Positions 45,598 to 54,731 are shown, counted from the stretch's first letter. The stretch: 64,000 bases of DNA from an uncultured Clostridium sp. (GCA_948436975.1 CAOJJB010000005.1:1-64000), one strand, 5' to 3'. Made by a program: numbers and translations. Notes: generated from the sequence alone by a model not told the origin.

Positions 45598-46572
45598 ATG
45601 GAATTGAATGAAAAATTATATGAATTACGAAAAAATAATAATTGGAGTCAAGAAGAATTAGCTGAAAAAATGCAAGTTTCAAGACAAACTGTTTCAAAAT
45701 GGGAAAGTGGGAAGGCTATACCAGAATTGAATAAGTTACTGAAACTTTCAGAAATATATAAAATATCTCTTGATGAATTAGTAAAAAATACAGAAAATGA
45801 TGTTGAAAAAAGTAAGAATAGAGTAAATGTAAAAAAAGTATTAACTATATTTTCAATAATTTTAATAATTATTATAATTGTATTTGCTTTAAATATAATT
45901 AGAAGAATGAATATAGTATATGATATTTCTGTAAAATATAAAACTAATTTTGAATGTATAGGTGAAAGTAGAAGTGGATATGTACAAGAGTTAATTAATC
46001 AAAGAGAGGTAAATAATGTACTAGAAACTGATAAAGAGTATTTATATTATGTATCAGATAATGGAGAAAAATTATTAAAAATAATATCTTATGAAGGAAA
46101 AGGTGAAAATACATTTTGTTCTGGTGATCAAATTGAAGAAATCTATATTGACTTAAATAAAGAAATTGAAGATACACTATACCATTATAGTGATGTGGTG
46201 AGAATAAATTTAAAAGATGGAACTCGTGAAGTAATTAATGACTATGAATTTAATTCTCCAATAATAAAGGCAATATCTTGTATGAATAATTATTATGGAA
46301 TAATTTGCACATATGATAAAAAGTTTTCTAATAGAGATATTTCTTTTGATTTTGATAATAAGCTTTGGAAATTAGACGGAAAATATGGTTGGAGCAATCA
46401 ATCAATAGCAGGCTTAAATCAAAGCATAGGAATGGTTTTTAATGATAAAGAGTTTTATATACATTTTGATAATTGCTATGATAATATAAAAGACAGAAGA
46501 CAGATAGTTGATATTGTGATTTCAAATAATTGTGAAATTACAAGAGAAAAAGTAGTACCACCCCAAATTTAA
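45598..46572 (+). CDS. XRE regulator with membrane helix and outer domain
   Basis: The start at ATG 45598 (MELNEKLYELRKNNNWSQEE) follows AAAGGAGG. Residues about 4-60 are a Cro/CI-type helix-turn-helix (VSRQTVSKWESGKAIPEL). One membrane helix lies at about 84-105, and the remaining 220 residues would be outside the cell, with no family I recognise. This looks like a one-component transmembrane sensor. It stands alone between two terminators. Confidence 0.82.
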   Translation: MELNEKLYELRKNNNWSQEELAEKMQVSRQTVSKWESGKAIPELNKLLKLSEIYKISLDELVKNTENDVEKSKNRVNVKKVLTIFSIILIIIIIVFALNIIRRMNIVYDISVKYKTNFECIGESRSGYVQELINQREVNNVLETDKEYLYYVSDNGEKLLKIISYEGKGENTFCSGDQIEEIYIDLNKEIEDTLYHYSDVVRINLKDGTREVINDYEFNSPIIKAISCMNNYYGIICTYDKKFSNRDISFDFDNKLWKLDGKYGWSNQSIAGLNQSIGMVFNDKEFYIHFDNCYDNIKDRRQIVDIVISNNCEITREKVVPPQI

Positions 46573-46592
46573 TATAAAAAAATAAAAATAGT

Positions 46593-46627
46593 AAAACCGA
46601 TGGTTAGTATTGCTAATTATCGGTTTT
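46593..46627 (+). terminator. Terminator after the XRE gene
   Basis: AAAACCGAT (46593-46601) pairs with ATCGGTTTT (46619-46627). Confidence 0.85.
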
Positions 46628-46676
46628 ATTGATAATATACTATAAAAAATAAATTAATTTATAAAGGAAAATAAAT

Positions 46677-47381
46677 ATGTTAGAACAATTTTCAAGAACA
46701 GAACTATTAATTGGAAAAAAAGCAATAGAAAAATTAAATAAAACAAAAGTAGCAATATTCGGAATTGGTGGTGTTGGTTCTTATGTTGTTGAAGGATTAG
46801 CTAGAGTAGGGATAGGAGAATTTGTATTAGTAGATAATGATGATATAGCTTTAAGCAATATAAATAGGCAAATAATTGCTACTCATAAAACTATAGGAAG
46901 ATCAAAAGTTGATGTTAGCAAAGAAAGAATTTTAGATATAAATCCACATGCAAAAATAGAAGTTTATAAAGAATTTTTTATGCCTCAAAGTAAAGGAATA
47001 TTAAATGAAACAGTAAATTATATTGTAGATTGTGTAGATACAGTTACATCTAAAATAGAACTTGTAGTAAGAGCAGAAAAGTTAAATATTCCTATTATAT
47101 CAAGTATGGGAACTGGAAATAAATTAGATCCAACTAGATTTGAAATTACAGATATATATAAAACAAGTGTATGTCCACTTGCAAAAGTAATGAGAAAGGA
47201 ATTAAAGGCAAGAGAGATAGAAAAATTAAAAGTTGTATATTCTAAGGAAGAACCACTAAAAATTTCTAAAAGTATAAGTAATGAAAGGAAAATTCCAGCA
47301 AGTATATCTTTTGTTCCATCAGTTGCAGGATTAATAATTGCAAGTGAAGTAGTTAAAGATTTAATTTCTAAATGTGATTAA
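46677..47381 (+). CDS. tcdA: tRNA threonylcarbamoyladenosine dehydratase
   Basis: An E1-like ATP-dependent enzyme of 234 residues that cyclises t6A to ct6A at position 37 of ANN-decoding tRNAs. The nucleotide loop is FGIGGVGSYVVEGLARVG; LVDNDDIALSNINRQ and VDCVDTVTSK follow. SSMGTGNKLDPTRFEITDIYKTSVCPLAKVMR is typical of TcdA rather than ThiF or MoeB. It has its own start after AAAGGAAA. Confidence 0.9.
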   Translation: MLEQFSRTELLIGKKAIEKLNKTKVAIFGIGGVGSYVVEGLARVGIGEFVLVDNDDIALSNINRQIIATHKTIGRSKVDVSKERILDINPHAKIEVYKEFFMPQSKGILNETVNYIVDCVDTVTSKIELVVRAEKLNIPIISSMGTGNKLDPTRFEITDIYKTSVCPLAKVMRKELKAREIEKLKVVYSKEEPLKISKSISNERKIPASISFVPSVAGLIIASEVVKDLISKCD

Positions 47382-47440
47382 GAAATATAGGATGGAGAAT
47401 AAAGTGTTATATAAAATATTGACAAAATTATAAAAAACTA

Positions 47441-47471
47441 TTGACTTCGAGTTAACTTTAAGTAATATAAT
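47441..47471 (+). promoter_or_regulatory. MerR-type promoter with operator in the spacer
   Basis: TTGACT (47441-47446) and TATAAT (47466-47471) are 19 bases apart, the over-long spacing of MerR-controlled promoters. The dyad ACTTCGAGTTAACTTTAAGT (47444-47463) fills the spacer and matches in 8 of 10 base pairs. Confidence 0.8.
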
Positions 47472-47495
47472 AATAAAAAACTATGGAGAAAGAGT

Positions 47496-47879
47496 ATGAC
47501 TATTTCAGAGGTAAGTAAAAAATATAAGTTAACAAAGGATACTTTAAGATACTATGAAAGAATTGGTATGATTTCAAATGTTCCGAGAAATAAAAATGGT
47601 GTAAGAGATTATGACGAGAAATCGTGTGCTAGAATTGAATTTATAAAATGTATGAGAGATGCTGGAGTTGAAATTGAAGCATTATTAGAATATATGGAAT
47701 TATTTGAAAAAGGAAGAAGTACAGCTAGTAAAAGGAAAGAGATATTAGAGCAGCAAAGAGATAAATTATTAAAAAAACAAAATAATATTATTATATCATT
47801 AGAAAGACTAGACTATAAAATTAAATTATATAATGATATAGTTTCTGGAAAAAAGAAGGATTTTACAGAAGAAATTTAA
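47496..47879 (+). CDS. MerR-family regulator
   Basis: A 127-residue protein: winged helix with MTISEVSKKYKLTKDTLRYY and ERIGMISNVPRNKNGVRDYD, then a dimer coiled coil (EILEQQRDKLLKKQNNIIIS). There is no cysteine metal site at the end, which fits the group that senses aldehydes or small organics. It precedes the aldo/keto reductase by 22 bases and probably controls itself and that gene. The ribosome site is weak (GGAGAAAG). Confidence 0.92.
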   Translation: MTISEVSKKYKLTKDTLRYYERIGMISNVPRNKNGVRDYDEKSCARIEFIKCMRDAGVEIEALLEYMELFEKGRSTASKRKEILEQQRDKLLKKQNNIIISLERLDYKIKLYNDIVSGKKKDFTEEI

Positions 47880-47901
47880 AAATTTTAAGGAGGATAAAAA
47901 T

Positions 47902-49038
47902 ATGATTTATAAAAACTTTAAAGATTTAAAATTATCAAGTTTAGGTCTAGGAACAATGAGATTACCTAATAAAGGTGAAAATGGAGATACACCTATTGAT
48001 GAAGAAGAAACAGCAAAAATGGTTGAATATGCAATAAATAATGGTATAAATTATTTTGATACTGCATGGGGGTATCATAATGGAGAATCAGAACGTGTAA
48101 TAGGTAAAGTTTTACAAAAATATCCAAGAGAAAGTTTTTATTTAGCAACTAAATTTCCAGGATATGATTTATCAAATATGTATAAAGTAGAAGAAATTTT
48201 TGAAAAGCAACTAGAAAAAACAGGAATGGAATATTTTGATTTTTACTTAATTCATAATGTTTATGAAAAAAATATTAATCCATATTTAGATGAAAAATAT
48301 GGGATATTAGATTATTTATTAAAGCAAAAAGAAAAAGGAAGAATTAAATACTTAGGATTTTCAGTACATGGAAGTTTTGATGTTATGAAAAAATTTTTAG
48401 ATAGTAGATATGGTGAATATATGGAATTTTGCCAAGTCCAATTAAATTATTTAGATTATGAATTTCAAGATGCTAAATCTAAACTAAAATTATTAAAAGA
48501 ACTTAATATACCAGTTTGGGTTATGGAACCATTAAGAGGTGGAAAGCTTGCAAATCTTTCAGAAGAAAATGAAAATAAACTAAAAAAAATACGACAAGAT
48601 GAAACAGTACCAGCATGGTCTTTTAGATTTTTACAATCTATACCAGAAGTTGTGGTGGTACTTTCAGGAATGTCAAATATGGAGCAACTAAAACAAAATA
48701 TTAAAACATTTAAAGAAGATAAAAAATTAAATAATGATGAATTTAAATTTATTATAGAAATGGCACGAGAGATGGTTAAGAAAAATACACTTCCATGTAC
48801 ATCTTGTAGATACTGTACAGCTCATTGTCCAAAAGGAATTGATATTCCAAAAATTTTAAATTTATATAATGAACATGTATTTACAGGTGGTGGTTTTATT
48901 GCACCAATGGCTATAAGTGCGTTACCAGATGATAAGAAACCAAGTGCTTGTATAGGTTGTAAATCATGTGAAGCTGTTTGCCCACAACAATTAAAAATAT
49001 CACAAGCAATGTCAAATTTTGTAGAGTTATTAAAATAA
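47902..49038 (+). CDS. Aldo/keto reductase with ferredoxin-type C-terminus
   Basis: 378 residues. The N-terminal 280 form an AKR barrel: Asp and Tyr of the active site are seen in NYFDTAWGYHNGESE, Lys in ATKFPG, His in YLIHNVY. The C-terminal part has two [4Fe-4S] motifs, CTSCRYCTAHCPKGI and CIGCKSCEAVCPQQL. The clusters suggest ferredoxin or a related carrier as donor. MerR control suggests a detoxifying role, which is inference. Confidence 0.9.
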   Translation: MIYKNFKDLKLSSLGLGTMRLPNKGENGDTPIDEEETAKMVEYAINNGINYFDTAWGYHNGESERVIGKVLQKYPRESFYLATKFPGYDLSNMYKVEEIFEKQLEKTGMEYFDFYLIHNVYEKNINPYLDEKYGILDYLLKQKEKGRIKYLGFSVHGSFDVMKKFLDSRYGEYMEFCQVQLNYLDYEFQDAKSKLKLLKELNIPVWVMEPLRGGKLANLSEENENKLKKIRQDETVPAWSFRFLQSIPEVVVVLSGMSNMEQLKQNIKTFKEDKKLNNDEFKFIIEMAREMVKKNTLPCTSCRYCTAHCPKGIDIPKILNLYNEHVFTGGGFIAPMAISALPDDKKPSACIGCKSCEAVCPQQLKISQAMSNFVELLK

Positions 49039-49068
49039 GTTTTGTTTGAATTTTTGCAATTTTAAAAG

Positions 49069-49092
49069 TTACTATTTAGTAGTAAATAGTAA
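49069..49092. repeat. Perfect 10-bp palindrome before the ECF gene
   Basis: TTACTATTTA-GTAG-TAAATAGTAA. No T-run follows, so an operator is as likely as a terminator. Confidence 0.5.
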
Positions 49093-49142
49093 TTAAGATA
49101 TTTATATTAAATAAATGTATAATTAGGAGGAATTTAATAATT

Positions 49143-49709
49143 ATGGAAAAGGTAGAAAATATAAAAAAGACAAATCGTTTATCAAAAATTTTATTAAATG
49201 AAAAAGTTAAATATGTTGTTGGAACAATTTTACTAAGTGGGCTTGGTGTAGCACTACCTAGAATATTTCATATTTTAGCAGGAGTTAGCGCTGGTTCTAT
49301 ATTTTTACCAATGCATATTTGTGTTTTAATTTCAGCATTAACTTTTGGAGCAATAAGTAGTACCATTGTTGCAGGAACTTCAATTTTATGTAACTATTTA
49401 TTAACAGGAATGCCAAGTTTAATAAGATTTCCATATATGTTAATAGAACTTGTAATATATGGAATTTTACTAAGTGTATTTAATAAAAAATTTAATTCTT
49501 ATGTATCATTAATTATGACTATAATTTTAGGAAGAATTTTATATGCGGGAGTGTTATTCTCAGCAGTTAATATTTTAGGGTTATCTAGTTATGGAATTTC
49601 AGTAATTGAAAGTATAAAAATGGGAATACCAGGAATTATTTTACAATTATTATTTGTTCCAGTTTTAGCTAAAATAATAAATAAGGGATTAAATGTGAAA
49701 AATGACTAA
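49143..49709 (+). CDS. ECF transporter substrate-binding (S) component, putative
   Basis: A 188-residue protein with about five or six membrane helices. GVALPRIFHILAG, the loop SIFLPMHICVLISALTFG and LLTGMPSLIRFP are like small S components of energy-coupling-factor vitamin importers. It would need shared EcfA/EcfT units encoded elsewhere. The substrate is unknown and no riboswitch precedes it. It overlaps the next gene by eight bases. Confidence 0.7.
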   Translation: MEKVENIKKTNRLSKILLNEKVKYVVGTILLSGLGVALPRIFHILAGVSAGSIFLPMHICVLISALTFGAISSTIVAGTSILCNYLLTGMPSLIRFPYMLIELVIYGILLSVFNKKFNSYVSLIMTIILGRILYAGVLFSAVNILGLSSYGISVIESIKMGIPGIILQLLFVPVLAKIINKGLNVKND

Positions 49710-50109
49710 TTTAGAAAATGTTAAAAAAAAATTGTATGAAAAAAATGCAAGTTTAGTAGTTTTATACAAAAATGGAGAATGTAAAGAATATTATCAAAAT
49801 AGGATTAATGATATAAAAGATATTTTAAAAAAAAATAAATTAGCTTTAAAAGATGCTATTATAGCTGATAAAATAATAGGCAAAGTAGCAGCTTCAATTC
49901 TAACTATAGCAGGAGTTAAGGAAATATATGCAGATGTTATAAGTAAATATGCTATTCCAGTTTTAGAAGAAAATAATATAAAATATGAATATAAAATCTT
50001 AACTGAATATGTTATTAATAATTCTAAAACTGGAATGTGTCCTATGGAAAATAAATATAAAGATGAAAAGAATATTAATATAATTTATTATGATATGATA
50101 AATAATTAA
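49702..50109 (+). CDS. DUF1893 protein (deaminase fold)
   Basis: 135 residues matching the DUF1893/TM1506 type: ASLVVLYKNGECKEYYQNRI, LKDAIIADKIIGKVAASILT, NNSKTGMCPMENKY. Structural members have a cytidine-deaminase-like fold, but no activity is established. The eight-base overlap with the transporter gene implies a shared job. Its start follows a weak site inside the upstream gene. Confidence 0.82.
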   Translation: MTNLENVKKKLYEKNASLVVLYKNGECKEYYQNRINDIKDILKKNKLALKDAIIADKIIGKVAASILTIAGVKEIYADVISKYAIPVLEENNIKYEYKILTEYVINNSKTGMCPMENKYKDEKNINIIYYDMINN

Positions 50110-50126
50110 ATTTTGAGTATTATTAG

Positions 50127-50173
50127 AAACTATTTGAATTTACTAAACTTATTGTAAAATCAAATAGTTTTTT
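50127..50173 (+). terminator. Terminator after the DUF1893 gene
   Basis: AAACTATTTGA (50127-50137) pairs with TCAAATAGTTT (50160-50170), then T's. Confidence 0.8.
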
Positions 50174-50212
50174 ATTTAATAGGAAAGTTCTTTGTACTTC
50201 CTATTAAATAAA
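50171..50212. repeat. Perfect 15-bp hairpin
   Basis: TTTATTTAATAGGAA (50171-50185) pairs with TTCCTATTAAATAAA (50198-50212), directly behind the terminator. Confidence 0.7.
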
Positions 50213-50224
50213 GGCTTACGCCAA

Positions 50225-50362
50225 CATTTGCACACAAATTTATTTCATAAATTTGGCACTTCGAACAATGATGTGGACAATTCAATATAGTTTTGTCTTT
50301 TACAGATTATATATTGTCCACTATTGTTCTTATTTTACAAAAATTATTGAAATTTGCAAATG
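50225..50362. repeat. Nested inverted-repeat element
   Basis: Outer arms CATTTGCAcacAAATTT (50225-50241) and AAATTTGCAAATG (50350-50362) enclose an inner pair GAACAATGATGTGGACAAT (50263-50281) and ATTGTCCACTATTGTTC (50313-50329). No open frame is present. It could be a small non-autonomous element or a structured RNA. Confidence 0.55.
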
Positions 50363-50451
50363 CTATTTAAATTGAGTGAATATATGAACAAAATAATGAC
50401 ATACTTATATATAAGTAAAATATTGCAAAGTTATAAAGAGGTGTGTAAGTT

Positions 50452-51342
50452 TTGAAAAAACAATTTATTAAAGCTAGAGATGGATATAATTTAGAACTTC
50501 ATATATTTGAAGTACCCAATGCAAAAGCAGTTGTACAAGTTATACATGGAATGGAGGAACATCAAGGACGTTATGAAAAGTTTGTAAAAGTCCTAAACGA
50601 AAATGGTTTTTCAGTAGTGAGTTCAGATATGAGAGGTCATGGAAAATCCTGTAAAGATTTAGGATATTTTAAAGAAAAGGAAGGTTACTTAGAATTAATA
50701 GAAGATCAAAAATTTATAACAAATTTTATACAAAAATATTTTCAAAAGCAAGATATTAATTTATTTGCACATTCTATGGGATCAATTATAGCCCGTGTAC
50801 TTCTTCAAGAAAATTCAAAAGCATATAAAAAAGTTGTACTTTCTGGTTATCCAAACTATCAAAAAGGGGCATATACAGGAATTCTTTTTACTAATTTAAT
50901 GACAGCTATATATGGACCAAAATATAAATCAAAATTTATTTTAGATGTAAGTAAAGATACATTTAATCATATGATAAAAAAGCCAAAAACTAAATATGAT
51001 TGGATATGTTATAATGAAGATAGTGTAAAATCATATATTGATGATCCATATTGTGGAATTGGTTTTACATGTTCTGCATATAATGATTTATTTCATCTTG
51101 TAGTAATGATGCATAAACCTGAGATGTATCATAATGTAAATAAGGATATGGAATTATTATTAGTAAGAGGATTAGATGATCCTTGTATAGGAGGAAGTAG
51201 AGGGTCAGATGATTCATATAAAGTTTTGTGTAAAGCTGGTTTTAATAAAATTAAAAGAATAGATTATGAGAACATGCGACATGAAATATTAGCAGAGAAA
51301 AATAATAAAAAAGTTTATAATGATATTATAAATTTTTTATAA
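50452..51342 (+). CDS. Alpha/beta hydrolase, monoacylglycerol-lipase-like
   Basis: 296 residues, Hydrolase_4 type. The oxyanion region is VIHGMEEHQGRY, the DMRGHGKS motif follows, the nucleophile Ser is in FAHSMGSIIAR, and the acid and His come late (RGLDDPCIGG, MRHEILAEK). It probably acts on a lipid or other ester. The start is TTG after AGAGGTG, the only plausible choice since no ATG lies nearby. Confidence 0.88.
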   Translation: MKKQFIKARDGYNLELHIFEVPNAKAVVQVIHGMEEHQGRYEKFVKVLNENGFSVVSSDMRGHGKSCKDLGYFKEKEGYLELIEDQKFITNFIQKYFQKQDINLFAHSMGSIIARVLLQENSKAYKKVVLSGYPNYQKGAYTGILFTNLMTAIYGPKYKSKFILDVSKDTFNHMIKKPKTKYDWICYNEDSVKSYIDDPYCGIGFTCSAYNDLFHLVVMMHKPEMYHNVNKDMELLLVRGLDDPCIGGSRGSDDSYKVLCKAGFNKIKRIDYENMRHEILAEKNNKKVYNDIINFL

Positions 51343-51393
51343 AATTAAATATTGTATTTATGAAAAATTAAATTTAATAATGGAAGGAAAAGT

Positions 51394-51918
51394 ATGTTAT
51401 ACAAATCATATTATAAATCTCCAATAGGAAACATACTACTAGTAGGTAAAAATAATAAACTAATAGGACTTTGGATAGAAGATCAAAAATATTATTTAGG
51501 AAATTTAAAAGAAGAATTGCAAGAAAATAATACAGAAGAAATTTTTATAAAAACAAAGAAATGGTTAGATAAATATTTTGCAGGTGATAAGCCTAAAATT
51601 TCAGAGTTAGAATTGGAACCTATTGGTAGTGAATTTAGAAGAAATGTATGGGAACTTTTATGTAAAATTCCTTATGGAAAAGTTACAACATATAAGAATA
51701 TTGCAGAAAATATGGCAAAAATAATGAATATAGAAAAAATGTCAGCACAAGCGGTGGGTGGTGCTGTAGGACATAATCCAATTTCTATAATAATTCCTTG
51801 TCATAGAGTAGTTGGTATAAATGGAAGTTTAACTGGATATGCAGGAGGAGTAGATAAAAAAATTAAATTACTTGAATTAGAAAATGCAGATATGAGAGGT
51901 TTATATACAAAAATATAA
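51394..51918 (+). CDS. ogt: Methylated-DNA-protein cysteine methyltransferase
   Basis: Repairs O6-alkylguanine by moving the alkyl group to its own cysteine. The acceptor is in IIPCHRVVG; the DNA-binding helix is FRRNVWELLCKIPYGKVTTY with the AQAVGGAVGHNP Asn hinge. The 174-residue length is normal. It starts after GGAAGG and follows the hydrolase by 51 bases. Confidence 0.95.
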   Translation: MLYKSYYKSPIGNILLVGKNNKLIGLWIEDQKYYLGNLKEELQENNTEEIFIKTKKWLDKYFAGDKPKISELELEPIGSEFRRNVWELLCKIPYGKVTTYKNIAENMAKIMNIEKMSAQAVGGAVGHNPISIIIPCHRVVGINGSLTGYAGGVDKKIKLLELENADMRGLYTKI

Positions 51919-51955
51919 TTATAAAATTTAATGTTAGATTACAATAATAAGTTTT

Positions 51956-52303
51956 TCTCATATAATATATAGAGATGAGAAAAATGATATATTGCATGAA
52001 GAAGGAAGTTATGACTTTATAATTAATAAATCAGGAAATTATTATATTCAATTTAATACTACTATTTATGAGCCACCATCAACAGGAAAAGAAACAACAT
52101 TATCAGTGTATCTAGAACATAATAATGCAACAGTATATGGTTCTACTGTGGGGGAAACAGTTTCAAATGCTTATCAAACAATTAATTTGAATTTTGCTGT
52201 TATAATAGAAGCAAATAAAGGTGATATTTTAAGAATAAAGAATAGTTCAGCAACAGTAGTTGAATTATTACAACCTAATGTAGATATTATAAGAATAAAA
52301 TAA
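51956..52303 (+). pseudogene. BclA-like jelly-roll fragment of a spore/surface protein
   Basis: The open frame reads NDILHEEGSYDFIINKSGNY and FAVIIEANKGDILRIKN, which looks like the C1q/TNF-like C-terminal domain of collagen-like exosporium proteins such as BclA. There is no ATG, signal or collagen repeat and no ribosome site, only a TTG at 51992. It is probably the stump of a larger gene. If spore-related, it supports a spore-forming ancestry. Confidence 0.5.
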
Positions 52304-52450
52304 AAATTTATTTTTACTAAAATGTGGACAATTTATTAATATCTTATTTTGGGGATATTATAATAAAGTATATAAGATTGATTAAAAATTATATATGTTC
52401 AAAATTAGTATAATAAAAAATGAATTGATAGTAATTATATAGTAGAATTT

Positions 52451-52484
52451 AGGCAAGTAGAATTGAATTTTACTTGCCTTTATG
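52451..52484 (+). terminator. Hairpin terminator
   Basis: AGGCAAGTA pairs with TACTTGCCT, followed by a short T-rich stretch. The gap 52304-52450 before it is empty. Confidence 0.7.
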
Positions 52485-52526
52485 TTAATATATATTAAAA
52501 AAATGAGGAAAAATGGAGAGATTAAT

Positions 52527-52961
52527 ATGCAAAATTTTGGAATTTCAATGTTATGGTATTGGGTAGCATATTTTATTGTTACAAGTATAGGTATGTTACA
52601 TACGATTTTTAATATTTTAGTATTACATATGAAATCAATGAAAGATAGTCCAGGAATGGGTGAAGGATACGAAAAAACAAAACCATGGCACCCTTTATAT
52701 AATATAATTATATTTCCTATATTTGTATATTTATATTTTAGAGGATTAGAAGAAATAAATTTTTCTAATGTTATTTATACATCAATTATTTGGGGAAGCA
52801 TAACAGTAGTATTTGATGTAATAGGATGGGTACTAATAAAACATCCTTGGTCTTTAAGTTTTAAAGAGTTTTATATAGATTATCAACCTTGGATAACGTT
52901 AATATATATAACAATATATGCAAGTCCATTTATTACTTATGGAATAATGAATTTGTTATAA
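52527..52961 (+). CDS. Membrane protein of unknown function, 144 aa
   Basis: Four predicted membrane helices. The start at ATG 52527 (MQNFGISMLWYWVAYFIV) follows GGAGAG; the longer form to 52482 runs into the upstream hairpin. Conserved-looking motifs are KPWHPLYNIIIFPIF and DVIGWVLIKHPWSLSFKEFY followed by YQPWI. I cannot name the family. It lies 69 bases before the 4Fe-4S membrane protein. Confidence 0.7.
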   Translation: MQNFGISMLWYWVAYFIVTSIGMLHTIFNILVLHMKSMKDSPGMGEGYEKTKPWHPLYNIIIFPIFVYLYFRGLEEINFSNVIYTSIIWGSITVVFDVIGWVLIKHPWSLSFKEFYIDYQPWITLIYITIYASPFITYGIMNLL

Positions 52962-53030
52962 TTTAAGTAAAGATGAACAAGTAAAATAAGTATGTGGACA
53001 AGTGATATTTATAGAGAGGGATTAATATAT

Positions 53031-53864
53031 ATGAAATGGATAAAAGAAAATTACCAAACAATAATTATATGGTGCTTTTTTGAAATAGTTGCAATTGGAT
53101 TATTTATAGGAACTAATAATCTATTTTATTTACTAAATTTTTCTTATATTGGTACATGTGTTTCTGTTGGTACATACTTATATAGCCATAATATAAAATA
53201 TGCTAGAAATATAGTTCAATTTGCAGTTGGACTATATATGCTAATATATTTGGGATTAATATCAAATGAAAATATGCAAATAGAAGGATTTTGGTATTAT
53301 TTATTTCTAGGTGTATTTGAGGCAGCTGTAATACATTATTTAGTTGCTAAAATAATTGGTCCATTGATTTTTGGAAGAGGTTGGTGTGGATATGCATGTT
53401 GGACAGGAATGATTTTAGATTTGTTACCATATAAAATTCCAAAGGGAGATAGAAAAAATATAAGGTATATAAGACATAGTTTATTTATATTATCTTTGGT
53501 TTTTGTTGCAGTTTTAATTTTATTTAAATTTGATAATTTAAATAAAATTATGTTTTGGTCATTTGTAATTGGTAATATCTTTTATTATATTATAGGAATA
53601 GTATTAGCAATTATATTAAAAGATAATAGAGCTTTTTGTAAGTATATTTGTCCAATAACTGTTTTTTTAAAACCTGTTAGTTATTTCTCAATAATAAGAA
53701 TAAAATGTGATGAAAAAAAATGTATTAAATGTGAAAAATGCATAAATAGTTGTCCGATGAATGTTGATATGTTAGATAATTCAAGGAAGAGAAAGAATAG
53801 TACAGAATGTATTTTGTGTCTTAATTGTGTTAAAAATTGTCCTAAAGAAGCATTGCATTTATAA
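53031..53864 (+). CDS. Membrane 4Fe-4S protein, NapH/CcoG-like
   Basis: 277 residues with about six helices. FGRGWCGYACWTGMILDLLP and CKYICPITVFLKP are the NapH/CcoG-type membrane cysteines, and two ferredoxin motifs follow at the end (CIKCEKCINSCPMNV, CILCLNCVKNCPKEA). It would pass electrons between membrane and cytosol, but the partner is unknown. The start at 53031 follows GAGAGGG; the upstream extension is not needed. Confidence 0.85.
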   Translation: MKWIKENYQTIIIWCFFEIVAIGLFIGTNNLFYLLNFSYIGTCVSVGTYLYSHNIKYARNIVQFAVGLYMLIYLGLISNENMQIEGFWYYLFLGVFEAAVIHYLVAKIIGPLIFGRGWCGYACWTGMILDLLPYKIPKGDRKNIRYIRHSLFILSLVFVAVLILFKFDNLNKIMFWSFVIGNIFYYIIGIVLAIILKDNRAFCKYICPITVFLKPVSYFSIIRIKCDEKKCIKCEKCINSCPMNVDMLDNSRKRKNSTECILCLNCVKNCPKEALHL

Positions 53865-54015
53865 TATTAGTAATATAGAGTACATAATTAAAGATATATT
53901 ATGTACTAGGAAATAGTAATTTAAATTATAAAAATATAACATAATATTTATATAGAAGGATTAAAAAAATATTTAAAAATAAATTGTAATGAAAAGTTAT
54001 GATTTTTATAACTCT

Positions 54016-54048
54016 ACTAATAGTTGGTTTCCTCACTCAACTATTAGT
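54016..54048 (+). promoter_or_regulatory. Perfect 11-bp dyad upstream of the XRE gene
   Basis: ACTAATAGTTG (54016-54026) and CAACTATTAGT (54038-54048) with an 11-base centre. It lies 55 bases before the start codon and may be an operator or leader hairpin. The preceding gap (53865-54015) also has a weaker pair, AGTACATAAT with ATTATGTACT. Confidence 0.55.
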
Positions 54049-54102
54049 ATGTTTACTTTTATATATAAAGATTTTACAATAATATTAAAGGAGGGTAAAG
54101 AT

Positions 54103-54711
54103 ATGCAACAAGTAAAAATAGGAAAGTTTATTGCTGAATGTAGAAAAAATAAAAATATGACACAAGCACAGCTTGCAGAAAAATTAAATATTACAGATAG
54201 AGCAATATCGAAGTGGGAAACAGGAAAAGGTATGCCTGATTCTTCTATAATGCTTGAATTATGTAATGAACTTGATATTACTGTAAATGAATTATTAAGT
54301 GGGGAGGTTATTAAAATGGAAAATTATAATCAAAGAGCAGAAGAAAATTTATTGGAGATGAAAAAGCATAAAGAAGAAACAGACAAAGAAATGTTAAGAC
54401 TTGAAATGGTGATTGGATATATATCTGTTATAACATTTTTAAGTTTAGTTTTTTTAGCATCTTTTGTTGAGATGCATTCAGTAATAAGAATATTACTTAT
54501 TATTGGAGGAAGTATTATTTTTTTAGTAGGAATAATAAATGCTATAAAAATAGAACAAACAGCAGGTTATTACAAATGTGATAAGTGTGGTTATAAATAT
54601 ATTCCAACATATAAAAGAGTGTTATTTGCAATGCATTATGGAAGAACAAGATATATGCAATGTCCTAAATGTAATAAAAAGAGTTGGAATAAAAAAATAT
54701 TAACTAAATAG
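54103..54711 (+). CDS. XRE regulator with two membrane helices and a zinc ribbon
   Basis: 202 residues from ATG 54103, after AAAGGAGGG. Helix-turn-helix at about 5-60 (MTQAQLAEKLNITDRAISKW), a short helical linker, two membrane helices (about 105-150) and a C-terminal zinc ribbon with two CxxC pairs (CDKCGYKYIP, CPKCNKKSW). The ribbon would lie on the same side as the DNA-binding domain. It is followed by a methyltransferase-like gene after 20 bases. Confidence 0.83.
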   Translation: MQQVKIGKFIAECRKNKNMTQAQLAEKLNITDRAISKWETGKGMPDSSIMLELCNELDITVNELLSGEVIKMENYNQRAEENLLEMKKHKEETDKEMLRLEMVIGYISVITFLSLVFLASFVEMHSVIRILLIIGGSIIFLVGIINAIKIEQTAGYYKCDKCGYKYIPTYKRVLFAMHYGRTRYMQCPKCNKKSWNKKILTK

Positions 54712-54731
54712 TGATTTGAAGGGACGTATAT

